Shown here: in pieces, positions 1-5,271 of the stretch | How the letters are laid out: every line of letters starts with the position of its first letter | Position numbering within the stretch: the stretch's first letter is position 1 | NCBI GenBank assembly: GCA_030673585.1 | Contig: DAOVIU010000132.1 | Span: forward strand, 1 to 5,271 | Direction: 5' to 3' | DNA from: Pseudomonadota bacterium | Lineage (GTDB): Bacteria; Desulfobacterota; BSN033; G020346125 | DNA: 5,271 nt | Made by a program: the position numbers and the translations under genes | Notes under the pieces: model-generated | Databases searched by the model: none | What the model saw: only the letters and a program-made list of their open reading frames with translations | What the model was told of the DNA's origin: nothing

Positions 1-234
1 AGGCTGGCCCACGCCGCTTCCGCGGAAGCCATGATCGCCGTCGAGAATGCCCTGGGCGGGCACCGAGGCATGAATTATGATTGTGTTCCTATCGGGATTT
101 TCACTTTACCCGAGATAGCCGGGGTAGGAATTACAGAGGCCCAGGCAGAGGAGCGCGGGTATGAATACCGCTCAGATATATTCCTGATGCGTAGACTTGG
201 CAAATCCCAAGCCATATCGGCCGATTTCCAATGA
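1..234 (+). pseudogene. Dihydrolipoamide dehydrogenase-like protein, C-terminal fragment that ends early
   Basis: The frame is open from the left edge and encodes 77 residues ending at a TGA. It reads like the end of the NAD/FAD domain and the first half of the dimerisation domain of the Lpd family of FAD disulfide oxidoreductases. LAHAASAEAMIAVENALGG matches the family helix after the second FAD contact. MNYDCVPIGIFTLPEIAGVG corresponds to the usual 'PxxxxTxPEIAxVG' strand, followed by 'GITEAQAEERGYEY' and 'LGKSQA'. Family members continue for roughly 80-100 residues beyond LGKSQA, including the His-Glu catalytic dyad of the partner subunit. All of that is missing, so the product should be inactive as a classical Lpd. 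The 5' part lies outside the window. The first 60 bases are much richer in GC (43 of 60 by hand count) than the next 60 (27 of 60). The family call is firm; calling it broken is an inference from the early stop. Confidence 0.75.
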
Positions 235-2068
235 GCGAATCGCAAAATCTCGGATCCTAAACGATAGCTTAGAGGCTCTCCTGCACATCTACTACGTCGT
301 CTACAGGCTAGATGGTGGTTTCCTATCCCTGGGGTTTCCCTCTTGGGCGATATACCATACTTGGGGAAGGAAGGGTATACCCTCCATAGGTTTCTTGGGT
401 GAAAAGAGCAAGGTTGAACAGCGCTGGTTCGCGAGGGAAATGATCGTAAGGTTAGCGGAGATTGGAGGACTGGGGGATAGAAAATACATAGGTCAAAAAA
501 TTAGGGAAATGAGGGGGAGCGGAGGGGAAGATAGAAATATCGCCGTGGAATTGGGGTTGATTCCTCCTTTCCGGTTTGACAAGGAGAACCTACCCCTGAT
601 TTTCAAAGTGCCTCAAGATCCAACGGATATCAGGGCCTTGAACGAACAAATCAATGTGTCGATAAAACCCCTCTCCAAGGAGCTCACCTTGGATGATTTA
701 ATAACCAGGGTTCCGAGGGAATTGAAACCCACGGAGGAGCAGGTTGAGGAAATTCATCGGCTCGCACATGAACTCAGGGGACTGGAAGTTATCCATTTCA
801 ATTCCGCAAGGTATGGGGGAGGAGTAGCGGAAATATTGGATTGGCTCGTGCCCCTTATGAACAGCGTGGGTATCATGGCGGATCGGGTAGTCATAGAGCC
901 CAAAAATGCGGATGAGTTCTTCAGGGTTACGAAAACCTTCCATAATGCCTTACAGGGAATGGAGGCGACCCTCACGGAGGAAATGAAGGGAATCTATTTA
1001 CGAGAGTCCGATTACATGGTCAAGAAACTATTAAGGAAAGGGAAAATACGGGGAGATGTCTTAGTCTGCCATGACCCCCAACCCCTCGCGGCCATTTCAT
1101 CCGTAGATAAGAAGAAGGTATGGAGGGCCCACATTGATTTATCGTTTCCCCGGAAGGAGTTCGTGGAATTTCTCCTCCCATTCATTGAACGATATGACGC
1201 CGCATTGTTTCATTTTGAGGATTTCGTCTTGGAGGGACTGATGGGCAAAATCCCCATCTATTTGATTCCCGCGGCCATCAACTTCTTAACCCCCAAAAAT
1301 ATGGAGTTGCCCCCCGAATTCTCCTCTTACGTCCTCAAGAACTTCGACATCGATAAGAACAAGCCCATCATTTTACAGATATCTCGGTTCGACCGCTTTA
1401 AGGACCCAAAAGGGGTAGTAGAGGCCTTCGAGAGCGCACGAAGCGAATTGTTGAAGGAGGGGCTGGACCTGCAGCTCGTTTATGCGGGGAATATGGCGGG
1501 GGATGATCCCGAGGGAATGAAGATCTTGTCAGAACTGATACGTGATCTCGGCGCCAAAAAGAAGACCCTGTACAAAAAGGAGCTTATCCCCCGGTCCGTG
1601 GTATGGACAGTGGGAGAAGTTCCCTCTATCTTCATAATAAATCTGGGGGCAACCCCCGTGGTTGAGAATGCCTTGGTGGTGAACAGCCTGCAAAGAGCAG
1701 CCACCATTGTCCTGCAGAAGTCCCTGAAGGAGGGTTTAGGCCTCACCATTTTGGAGGCGATGTGCAAGAGAAAACCCGTTATCGTGGGCAGTGTGGGGGG
1801 ACCAGCCCATCTCATCGAAGAAGACGGCTTCTATGGATATGGAGTAGGCTACAAGGACGACAGGGGGAATTTAGTCTATACTTCTGAGGAGACCGCGGGG
1901 GAGATTTTGAGGTGCTTTGAGGACCCTCAGAAATCCCTCCTGATGTCGGAGAGGGCGCAGAGGAATGTGGGAGTGAACTATTCGGCCATCCGTCATCTCT
2001 TGGACTACCTTAGGCTCTTGCATGATATCGTAGGCTCTTCCAACTCGATGAAGAGCTCAGAGAGCTAA
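197..2068 (+). CDS. GT4 glycosyltransferase, trehalose synthase (TreT)-like, with unassigned N-terminal region
   Basis: A 623-residue frame. From about residue 198 it follows the TreT-type trehalose glycosyltransferring synthases, which join an NDP-glucose and glucose into trehalose in the cytosol. Visible landmarks are HFNSARYGGGVAEIL (about 200-214, the Gly-rich N-lobe loop), FFRVTKTFHNALQG, CHDPQP (about 291), RAHIDLS (about 310), SRFDRFKDP (about 396, phosphate/nucleotide-contacting Arg and Lys), and KEGLGLTILEAM with the GT4 EX7E pair at E512 and E520. The GT part, about 426 residues, equals the usual full TreT length, so residues 1-197 are extra; I do not recognise a family there. Their codon use matches the rest and the frame is open throughout, so the region looks truly coding. 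There is no transmembrane segment or signal peptide. The listed start is a TTG without a ribosome site, inside the Lpd fragment; the first in-frame ATG is at 440. The true 5' end is uncertain and the gene may be 5' truncated. Acceptor and donor specificity cannot be read from the sequence, so no gene symbol is given. Confidence 0.82.
   Translation: MANPKPYRPISNERIAKSRILNDSLEALLHIYYVVYRLDGGFLSLGFPSWAIYHTWGRKGIPSIGFLGEKSKVEQRWFAREMIVRLAEIGGLGDRKYIGQKIREMRGSGGEDRNIAVELGLIPPFRFDKENLPLIFKVPQDPTDIRALNEQINVSIKPLSKELTLDDLITRVPRELKPTEEQVEEIHRLAHELRGLEVIHFNSARYGGGVAEILDWLVPLMNSVGIMADRVVIEPKNADEFFRVTKTFHNALQGMEATLTEEMKGIYLRESDYMVKKLLRKGKIRGDVLVCHDPQPLAAISSVDKKKVWRAHIDLSFPRKEFVEFLLPFIERYDAALFHFEDFVLEGLMGKIPIYLIPAAINFLTPKNMELPPEFSSYVLKNFDIDKNKPIILQISRFDRFKDPKGVVEAFESARSELLKEGLDLQLVYAGNMAGDDPEGMKILSELIRDLGAKKKTLYKKELIPRSVVWTVGEVPSIFIINLGATPVVENALVVNSLQRAATIVLQKSLKEGLGLTILEAMCKRKPVIVGSVGGPAHLIEEDGFYGYGVGYKDDRGNLVYTSEETAGEILRCFEDPQKSLLMSERAQRNVGVNYSAIRHLLDYLRLLHDIVGSSNSMKSSES
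677..691 (+). promoter_or_regulatory. Possible internal ribosome site and TTG start for a short GT4 form
   Basis: AAGGAG at 677-682 lies six bases ahead of an in-frame TTG at 689-691. Starting there would give a 459-residue protein containing the whole GT4 part, close to ordinary TreT length. The hexamer is also simply a Lys-Glu codon pair, so chance is a real alternative, and the reading frame upstream looks coding. It is recorded because the 5' limit of this gene has no better start signal. Confidence 0.25.
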
Positions 2069-2083
2069 AGCATGTAAGATGAA

Positions 2084-2275
2084 GGACCTGGCCATTTCCC
2101 TCGATTCCCCAGAGGCAACGGTCGAGGTCGGCGGGCAGCTCTCCCACGGCGCCATCGTTGCACGAGAATACGGCGTGCCTCGGCTGTAGTGAACGTCAAA
2201 GCGCCACACAATACATCCACGACGGCCAGACCATCACCGTTGATGGCACGAGCGTCCAGGTCAACCTTGAGGCCC
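2084..2275 (+). pseudogene. Remnant of a PEP-utilising enzyme mobile (phosphohistidine) domain, frameshifted
   Basis: This stretch between the GT4 gene and the B3/4 gene contains pieces of the swivelling phosphohistidine domain found at the C-terminus of PEP synthase, PPDK-like and rifampicin phosphotransferase-like enzymes. In one frame (2124-2180) it reads VEVGGQLSHGAIVAREYGVP, including the phosphorylatable His of the SHG motif, then meets TAG at 2187. The next frame, from about 2183, gives AVVNVK, and a third, from about 2206, gives ATQYIHDGQTITVDGTS and VQVNL. Spliced together these match the family order '..GGxLSHGAIVAREYGIPAVVNV..GAT..I.DGq.vtVDG...G.V'. Two single-base losses (near 2182 and near 2202, where AAAGCGCC would be AAAGGCGCC) account for the breaks. 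Upstream, 2087-2110 in yet another frame (PGHFPRFPRG) resembles the 'DPGWTPLFPRA' segment, but weakly. The rest of the enzyme is absent. Hand-counted GC over 2101-2280 is 112 of 180, higher than in the sampled GT4 region. It is most likely gene debris; sequencing errors could explain the frameshifts but not the missing body of the enzyme. Confidence 0.72.
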
Positions 2276-2310
2276 GTCAGGCAATGGAAGAAACAAACCT
2301 TGAGAGACAA

Positions 2311-2316
2311 AGAGGT
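2311..2316 (+). promoter_or_regulatory. Shine-Dalgarno site of the B3/4-domain gene
   Basis: AGAGGT lies seven bases ahead of the ATG at 2324. It favours this ATG over the in-frame ATG two codons later (2330). Confidence 0.55.
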
Positions 2317-2323
2317 CTAAGAG

Positions 2324-2983
2324 ATGACGATGCTTGGGAATTTTTCTCTCTCTTCGGCTTACACCGCCCGCTATCCCGGAGTACCTTTCGGGTTGACCCT
2401 GATTTCCGGTTGCCAGAATTCTACCAACCCACCGGGATTTGACCCCTATAAACGGAAGCTCTTGAGAAAGATGCGAAGGCGGGAGACCCTTACGGGAATT
2501 TCAGAACGAATAGATAGTTACGACCAATTCTTCAGGAGCTTCGGATATGAATGCCCCTTGCCGAAGCATCTCAAAAGAACCATCAACAGCGGATTTCCCA
2601 AATACAACCTTATGGTGGACGTTCACTTCATGGCCGAGATGTGCCCAGGAATTCTCGTTGCCGTAGCTGATTATGACCGGTTCGATGGCGCATTGACCCT
2701 AGATGTAGCCCACGAGGGCGAGATCTGTCGAGGTATGGGTGGACGTGATATGAGGACGAAAAAGGATGAGATCGTGTTGAGGGATGAGAGAGATATCGTT
2801 TGCGTGCTCTGTCAAGGTCCAGATGAGAAAACCCGTATAAGCGACGATACGCGTAATGTCCTTTTTTATTCCTACGGCGTTCCGGGCATCGAGGCGCATT
2901 ATCTCACGGATGGACTGACTATTGCCGCTGATACCATGGCCCAGTTCGGAAATGGAACCGTGGAATACGTGGAGGTTTTTTAA
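2324..2983 (+). CDS. Stand-alone B3/4 (tRNA synthetase beta-like) domain protein
   Basis: A 219-residue soluble protein resembling the stand-alone B3/4 domain family (COG3382 type), related to the B3/B4 domain of the phenylalanyl-tRNA synthetase beta subunit. The N-terminal YPGVPFGLTLISGCQNS (residues 17-33) matches the family's opening strand ('G+..v.gv.n.'). A basic helical stretch follows (about 42-56), then YDQFFRSFGYECPLPKHLKR, the usual 'yr.fG.....y+.S.eaL.+' region. Next come NLMVDVHFMAEM and VAVADYDRFDG (95-122), corresponding to 'NPLVDlyN..sl...lPvGaYDld.i.G'. EKTRISDDTRNVLFYSYGVP near residues 170-190 matches the 'T+iT.dT+nvl......pg' end. The 'RRWNWRDS' segment common in relatives is replaced by CVLCQGPDEK, a small deviation. 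Stand-alone members are suspected tRNA-binding or aminoacyl-tRNA editing-like proteins, but their function is not established and no substrate can be read here. The start has a good ribosome site. No partner gene is evident, since the preceding gene is a remnant. Confidence 0.8.
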   Translation: MTMLGNFSLSSAYTARYPGVPFGLTLISGCQNSTNPPGFDPYKRKLLRKMRRRETLTGISERIDSYDQFFRSFGYECPLPKHLKRTINSGFPKYNLMVDVHFMAEMCPGILVAVADYDRFDGALTLDVAHEGEICRGMGGRDMRTKKDEIVLRDERDIVCVLCQGPDEKTRISDDTRNVLFYSYGVPGIEAHYLTDGLTIAADTMAQFGNGTVEYVEVF

Positions 2984-3040
2984 TCTCGTGGTTGTATTTG
3001 TATAGAAGGAAAAGAGCCAACTAACCCGTTCAGAAGTTAT
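2984..3040. other. Short convergent intergenic spacer
   Basis: Fifty-seven bases separate the ends of the B3/4 gene (plus) and iorB (minus). A run of six T at 2976-2981 overlaps the B3/4 stop, and the minus strand has a pyrimidine-rich CTCTTTTCCTTC beyond iorB; either could serve as a weak T-rich terminator. A five-base inverted pair AGTTA/TAACT spans the iorB stop (about 3035-3053). I see no strong GC hairpin. Confidence 0.3.
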
Positions 3041-3565
3041 TTAACAAGTAACTCTTGCCGCCCTCGAGGACTCCCCCCATCCCGCCTTAAAGGCCTTTAC
3101 ATTAGCCGAAAGAAACTTGTGCGGGCTCAGATCCCTGATAGCATCTAAGAAGGGCTTCATGGGGATGGTTGGGCCAAGACGAGCAAGCGCAAATCCCAGG
3201 AGGACCACATTGCCCCCCCGGGGATTTCCCAGCCTGTGGGCTATGCCGGTGGCATCAACACAATGCTCCCCCTCCCCATTCGCATTCGTGATGACTATGC
3301 CCCCTTCTTTGAGGAAACGCAGGTTTCTCTGGGCTTCTACTTCGGAAGTCCCCAAGAGCATGTCTGCATCCCCATAGCGGATCATGGGACTTTGGTAGTT
3401 CCCCACCTTTATCTGTGAGATCACCGATCCTCCCCGCATGGCCATGCCGTGGGTCTCCATGGAAATGACGGGATAACCGCTTCGATAGAAGCCCTCCGCC
3501 AAAATTCGGGTTATAAAGACTATACCCTCCCCGCCAAGGCCAACGATGACCATTTGGAGATCCAC
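3041..3565 (-). CDS. iorB: Indolepyruvate:ferredoxin oxidoreductase, beta subunit
   Basis: A 174-residue protein of the pyruvate/ketoacid ferredoxin oxidoreductase gamma-type domain family. With IorA it oxidatively decarboxylates arylpyruvates (from Trp, Phe and Tyr transamination) to aryl-acetyl-CoA, reducing ferredoxin in the cytosol. The sequence opens with MVIVGLGGEGIVFITRILAE, the family's Gly-rich strand-turn-helix. ETHGMAMRGGSVISQIKVG follows, the hallmark 'E.HGMaqRGGsV.s.vr.G' motif, then DADMLLGTSEVEAQRNL, GGIVITNAN, and GNPRGGNVVLLGFALARLG near the C-terminus. The length is slightly below the usual 190-200 residues. The last ten or so residues after FKAGW look like a non-conserved tail. 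The start is GTG at 3565, chosen because GAGGAG (3572-3577) lies six bases ahead; the alternative ATG at 3553 is four codons later. Only two bases separate it from the iorA stop, so translation is probably coupled. Confidence 0.93.
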   Translation of the reverse strand: MDLQMVIVGLGGEGIVFITRILAEGFYRSGYPVISMETHGMAMRGGSVISQIKVGNYQSPMIRYGDADMLLGTSEVEAQRNLRFLKEGGIVITNANGEGEHCVDATGIAHRLGNPRGGNVVLLGFALARLGPTIPMKPFLDAIRDLSPHKFLSANVKAFKAGWGESSRAARVTC

Positions 3566-3567
3566 CC

Positions 3568-5271
3568 CTAGCTCCTCTCAATGGCCCCCTTGGGGCAGAC
3601 GTAAAGGCAGATGTCGCAGTTGGCACAAAGGACCTTGGCGATGATAGGTTTTCCTTCTGGGTCCTTCTGCAAAGCCGGACATTCGAATTTTCCCGTACAG
3701 AGACCGCAGAGATCACATTCCTCAGTGATGACGATCTCCCCCTTCCTTCTTCTCTCACCCGTGCTCCCATAGATGAGGCAGGGATGCCTCGTGATTATCA
3801 CCGCTACACCTTTTTCCTCCCCTCGGGCATATTGGTCCGCCTCCTTAAGCATATGAATCAAGAGGGGGATATCGTAAGGGTCCACCACGTGGATGAAATC
3901 CACACCACACCCCTTGGCCAGTTTCTCTATCTCCATTCGCTTCCCCGCTCCATCCCAAGCCGGCGTGGGTTGCCCACCGGTCATGGCCACAATCCCGTTG
4001 TCCAGGATGAGGAGGACGAAACAAGCCCCTTGGTGAACGGAATTCATTAAGGCTGGGACCCCTGCGTGGAAGAAGGTTGAGTCCCCGATGGTGGCTGCAA
4101 TGGGGGGTGCCTCCGCACCTGCCTGTTTAAAGGAATGATAAAGGCCCGCGGCCTGGTTAATGCTGGCCCCCATGCAGAGGCAGGTATCCACAGCCTGGAG
4201 GTTTAACCCCAAAGTATAACAACCTATATCGCTGGTATAAATCCCATCGGGAAGGGCTTTTCTGAGCGCCCAGAACGCCGCCCGGTGGGGGCATCCGGGA
4301 CACAGACTCGGCTTCTTCCCTCCTTCGGGGAGTTCCTCCCTAATCCTCACCTCCTGCCCCAAAATGGTGCCGATAGCCTTGGCGACGATGTCCGGGGTAA
4401 GCTCACCCTCCGAGGGAATGGTAAAGTCCAGCCTCCCTCTAACCTTCTCCCTGCACCGTATCTGGAGTTCTATCACCGAGTAGGGCTCCTCCAGGATCAA
4501 GGTTTGGGGGTAGAGCCGTATCACCTCATCTATCTTCGACCCGAGGGGGTAAGGGAGATCGACTTTGTACAGGGCTATCCTCTCATCCTGACCCATGGCC
4601 TTAATCACATCGTGTGCATAGGCATATGGCACCCCAGAGGCAATCACCGCGAGGTCAGCCCCTTCCGGTATGGAAACAGGCTGAGGATGATTTTCCGTGG
4701 CGATCTCCCTGACCTTCCTGTTGAGCTCCTTGTGTAGGAGATATGTGAACCGTGGAGTAGCAGCCCACCGCTTGGGATCCTTTTCGAAAGTAGGGGCCTT
4801 GTTCCTCTCTTGTATTCTGCCCAGATTAACCCCTTGGCGAGCATGACATACCCACGTGGTTGGCCTCACCATTACGGGTATCTCGTATTCCTCTGAAAGC
4901 TCGAAGGCCTTCTTCACCATCTCCTTGGCCTCCTGCGGGCAGGAGGGATCGAAGACGGGTATTTTGGCGAAGGTCGCCAGGTATCTGCTATCCTGCTCCG
5001 TCTGGGAACTGTAGGGCCCGGGGTCGTCAGCAGCGATGAGAACGAATCCTCCCTTTACCCCCGTGTAGGCAGATCTCATCAAGGAATCCAAGGCCACATT
5101 TAATCCCACCTGTTTCATCATGACGGCGGACCTCTTGCCCAGATAGCTATTAGTCAGTGCCACCTCAAAGGCTGCCTTTTCGTTCACCGACCATTCGGTG
5201 TGGATATTCAAATCGTATTCCTCTTTTCGCCCGTTCACCGTCTCCATGATCTCCGAGGCAGGGGTTCCGGG
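3568..5271 (-). CDS. iorA: Indolepyruvate:ferredoxin oxidoreductase, alpha subunit (5' end beyond window)
   Basis: TPP- and iron-sulfur-dependent large subunit of IorAB (EC 1.2.7.8), catalysing arylpyruvate + CoA + oxidised ferredoxin to aryl-acetyl-CoA + CO2. The frame stays open to the right edge: before the first ATG (5247) it reads PGTPASEI, the family's conserved 'GYPGTPssEI' start region. The true start is therefore about 20-25 codons outside, and the full length would be near the usual 590-600. In order: TEWSVNEKAAFEVA (5165-5200), with the Glu expected to activate TPP; MKQVGLNVALDSLM; DDPGPYSSQTEQDSRY (about 4985-5029); and a mid domain. The TPP pyrophosphate half follows with LCPGCPHRAAFWAL (about 4270-4310), SDIGCYTLG, DTCLCMGASI, GDSTFFHAG (about 4060-4086) and DNGIVAMTGGQPTP (about 3970-4000). 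The C-terminus carries two ferredoxin-like [4Fe-4S] motifs: CDLCGLCTGKFECP (about 3672-3718) and CANCDICLYVCP (about 3585-3625). All expected residues are present, so it looks functional. It is the upstream gene of the iorA-iorB pair; its promoter is not in view. Confidence 0.95.
   Translation of the reverse strand, partial: PGTPASEIMETVNGRKEEYDLNIHTEWSVNEKAAFEVALTNSYLGKRSAVMMKQVGLNVALDSLMRSAYTGVKGGFVLIAADDPGPYSSQTEQDSRYLATFAKIPVFDPSCPQEAKEMVKKAFELSEEYEIPVMVRPTTWVCHARQGVNLGRIQERNKAPTFEKDPKRWAATPRFTYLLHKELNRKVREIATENHPQPVSIPEGADLAVIASGVPYAYAHDVIKAMGQDERIALYKVDLPYPLGSKIDEVIRLYPQTLILEEPYSVIELQIRCREKVRGRLDFTIPSEGELTPDIVAKAIGTILGQEVRIREELPEGGKKPSLCPGCPHRAAFWALRKALPDGIYTSDIGCYTLGLNLQAVDTCLCMGASINQAAGLYHSFKQAGAEAPPIAATIGDSTFFHAGVPALMNSVHQGACFVLLILDNGIVAMTGGQPTPAWDGAGKRMEIEKLAKGCGVDFIHVVDPYDIPLLIHMLKEADQYARGEEKGVAVIITRHPCLIYGSTGERRRKGEIVITEECDLCGLCTGKFECPALQKDPEGKPIIAKVLCANCDICLYVCPKGAIERS
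3572..3579 (-). promoter_or_regulatory. Shine-Dalgarno site of iorB inside the iorA end
   Basis: GAGAGGAG on the minus strand sits within the last Glu-Arg-Ser codons of iorA, six bases before the iorB GTG. It decides the GTG start and implies that ribosomes finishing iorA can reload on iorB, giving matched subunit amounts. Confidence 0.7.

Noticed and set aside
232..310. Possible decayed continuation of Lpd past the TGA (frame 1 reads ISDPKR, then after a second stop LRGSPAHLL, faintly like the family's 'DPETD.LLGAHLLG').
   Set aside because: The likeness is only a few residues with a second stop and a two-residue offset, and the GT4 frame through the same bases looks convincingly coding. 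Too weak to call.
2065..2310. Minus-strand open frame opposite the PEP-domain remnant.
   Set aside because: Its translation is Arg/Pro-rich and unrecognisable, whereas the plus strand gives clear family motifs there.
2158..2442. A 94-codon plus-strand frame covering part of the remnant and the start of the B3/4 gene.
   Set aside because: Only the ATQYIHDGQTITVDGTS part is meaningful, and it belongs to the remnant. The beginning and end are out-of-frame readings, so it is not a separate gene.
3035..3053. Inverted pair AGTTA/TAACT around the iorB stop as a terminator.
   Set aside because: A five-base AT-rich stem with a nine-base loop and no adjacent T run is too weak to call a terminator.
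3255..3770. Long open frame on the minus strand (171 codons) overlapping iorB and the end of iorA.
   Set aside because: It lies out of frame over two well-recognised genes and its Arg/Gly/Ser-rich translation resembles no protein family; it is a shadow.
4285..4737. Plus-strand 150-codon frame opposite iorA.
   Set aside because: It lies fully inside iorA on the other strand; iorA has all family motifs and the plus-strand reading has none.

Overview
The window carries two convergent blocks and no RNA gene, CRISPR array or insertion sequence that I can see. The plus strand (1-2983) holds the 3' end of a dihydrolipoamide dehydrogenase-like gene that stops early. It runs straight into a long GT4 glycosyltransferase of the trehalose synthase (TreT) type, followed by a frameshifted remnant of a PEP-utilising-enzyme mobile domain and then a small B3/4-domain protein. 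The minus strand (3041-5271) holds iorA and iorB, the two subunits of an indolepyruvate:ferredoxin oxidoreductase. iorA runs off the right edge, and the pair is translationally coupled.

Organism: IorAB is an oxygen-sensitive, ferredoxin-linked enzyme of anaerobic archaea and some anaerobic bacteria. TreT-type trehalose synthases are best known from thermophilic archaea and bacteria. AGG/AGA codons are common for Arg, GTG and possibly TTG starts are used, and Shine-Dalgarno sites are clear before iorB and the B3/4 gene. Together these suggest an anaerobic, possibly thermophilic archaeon or deep-branching bacterium. The window does not decide which, and this is inference.

How the parts fit: iorA and iorB form one oxidative 2-oxoacid (arylpyruvate) decarboxylation unit. 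The plus-strand genes show no obvious metabolic link to it or to each other. The most unusual area is the plus strand. The GT4 gene has about 197 residues ahead of its recognisable TreT region that I cannot assign, and it lacks a convincing start signal at its 5' limit. On each side lies an incomplete enzyme gene (Lpd lacking its catalytic C-terminus; a decayed phosphohistidine domain), which looks like a rearrangement scar. I find no clear new defence, mobile or regulatory system here.
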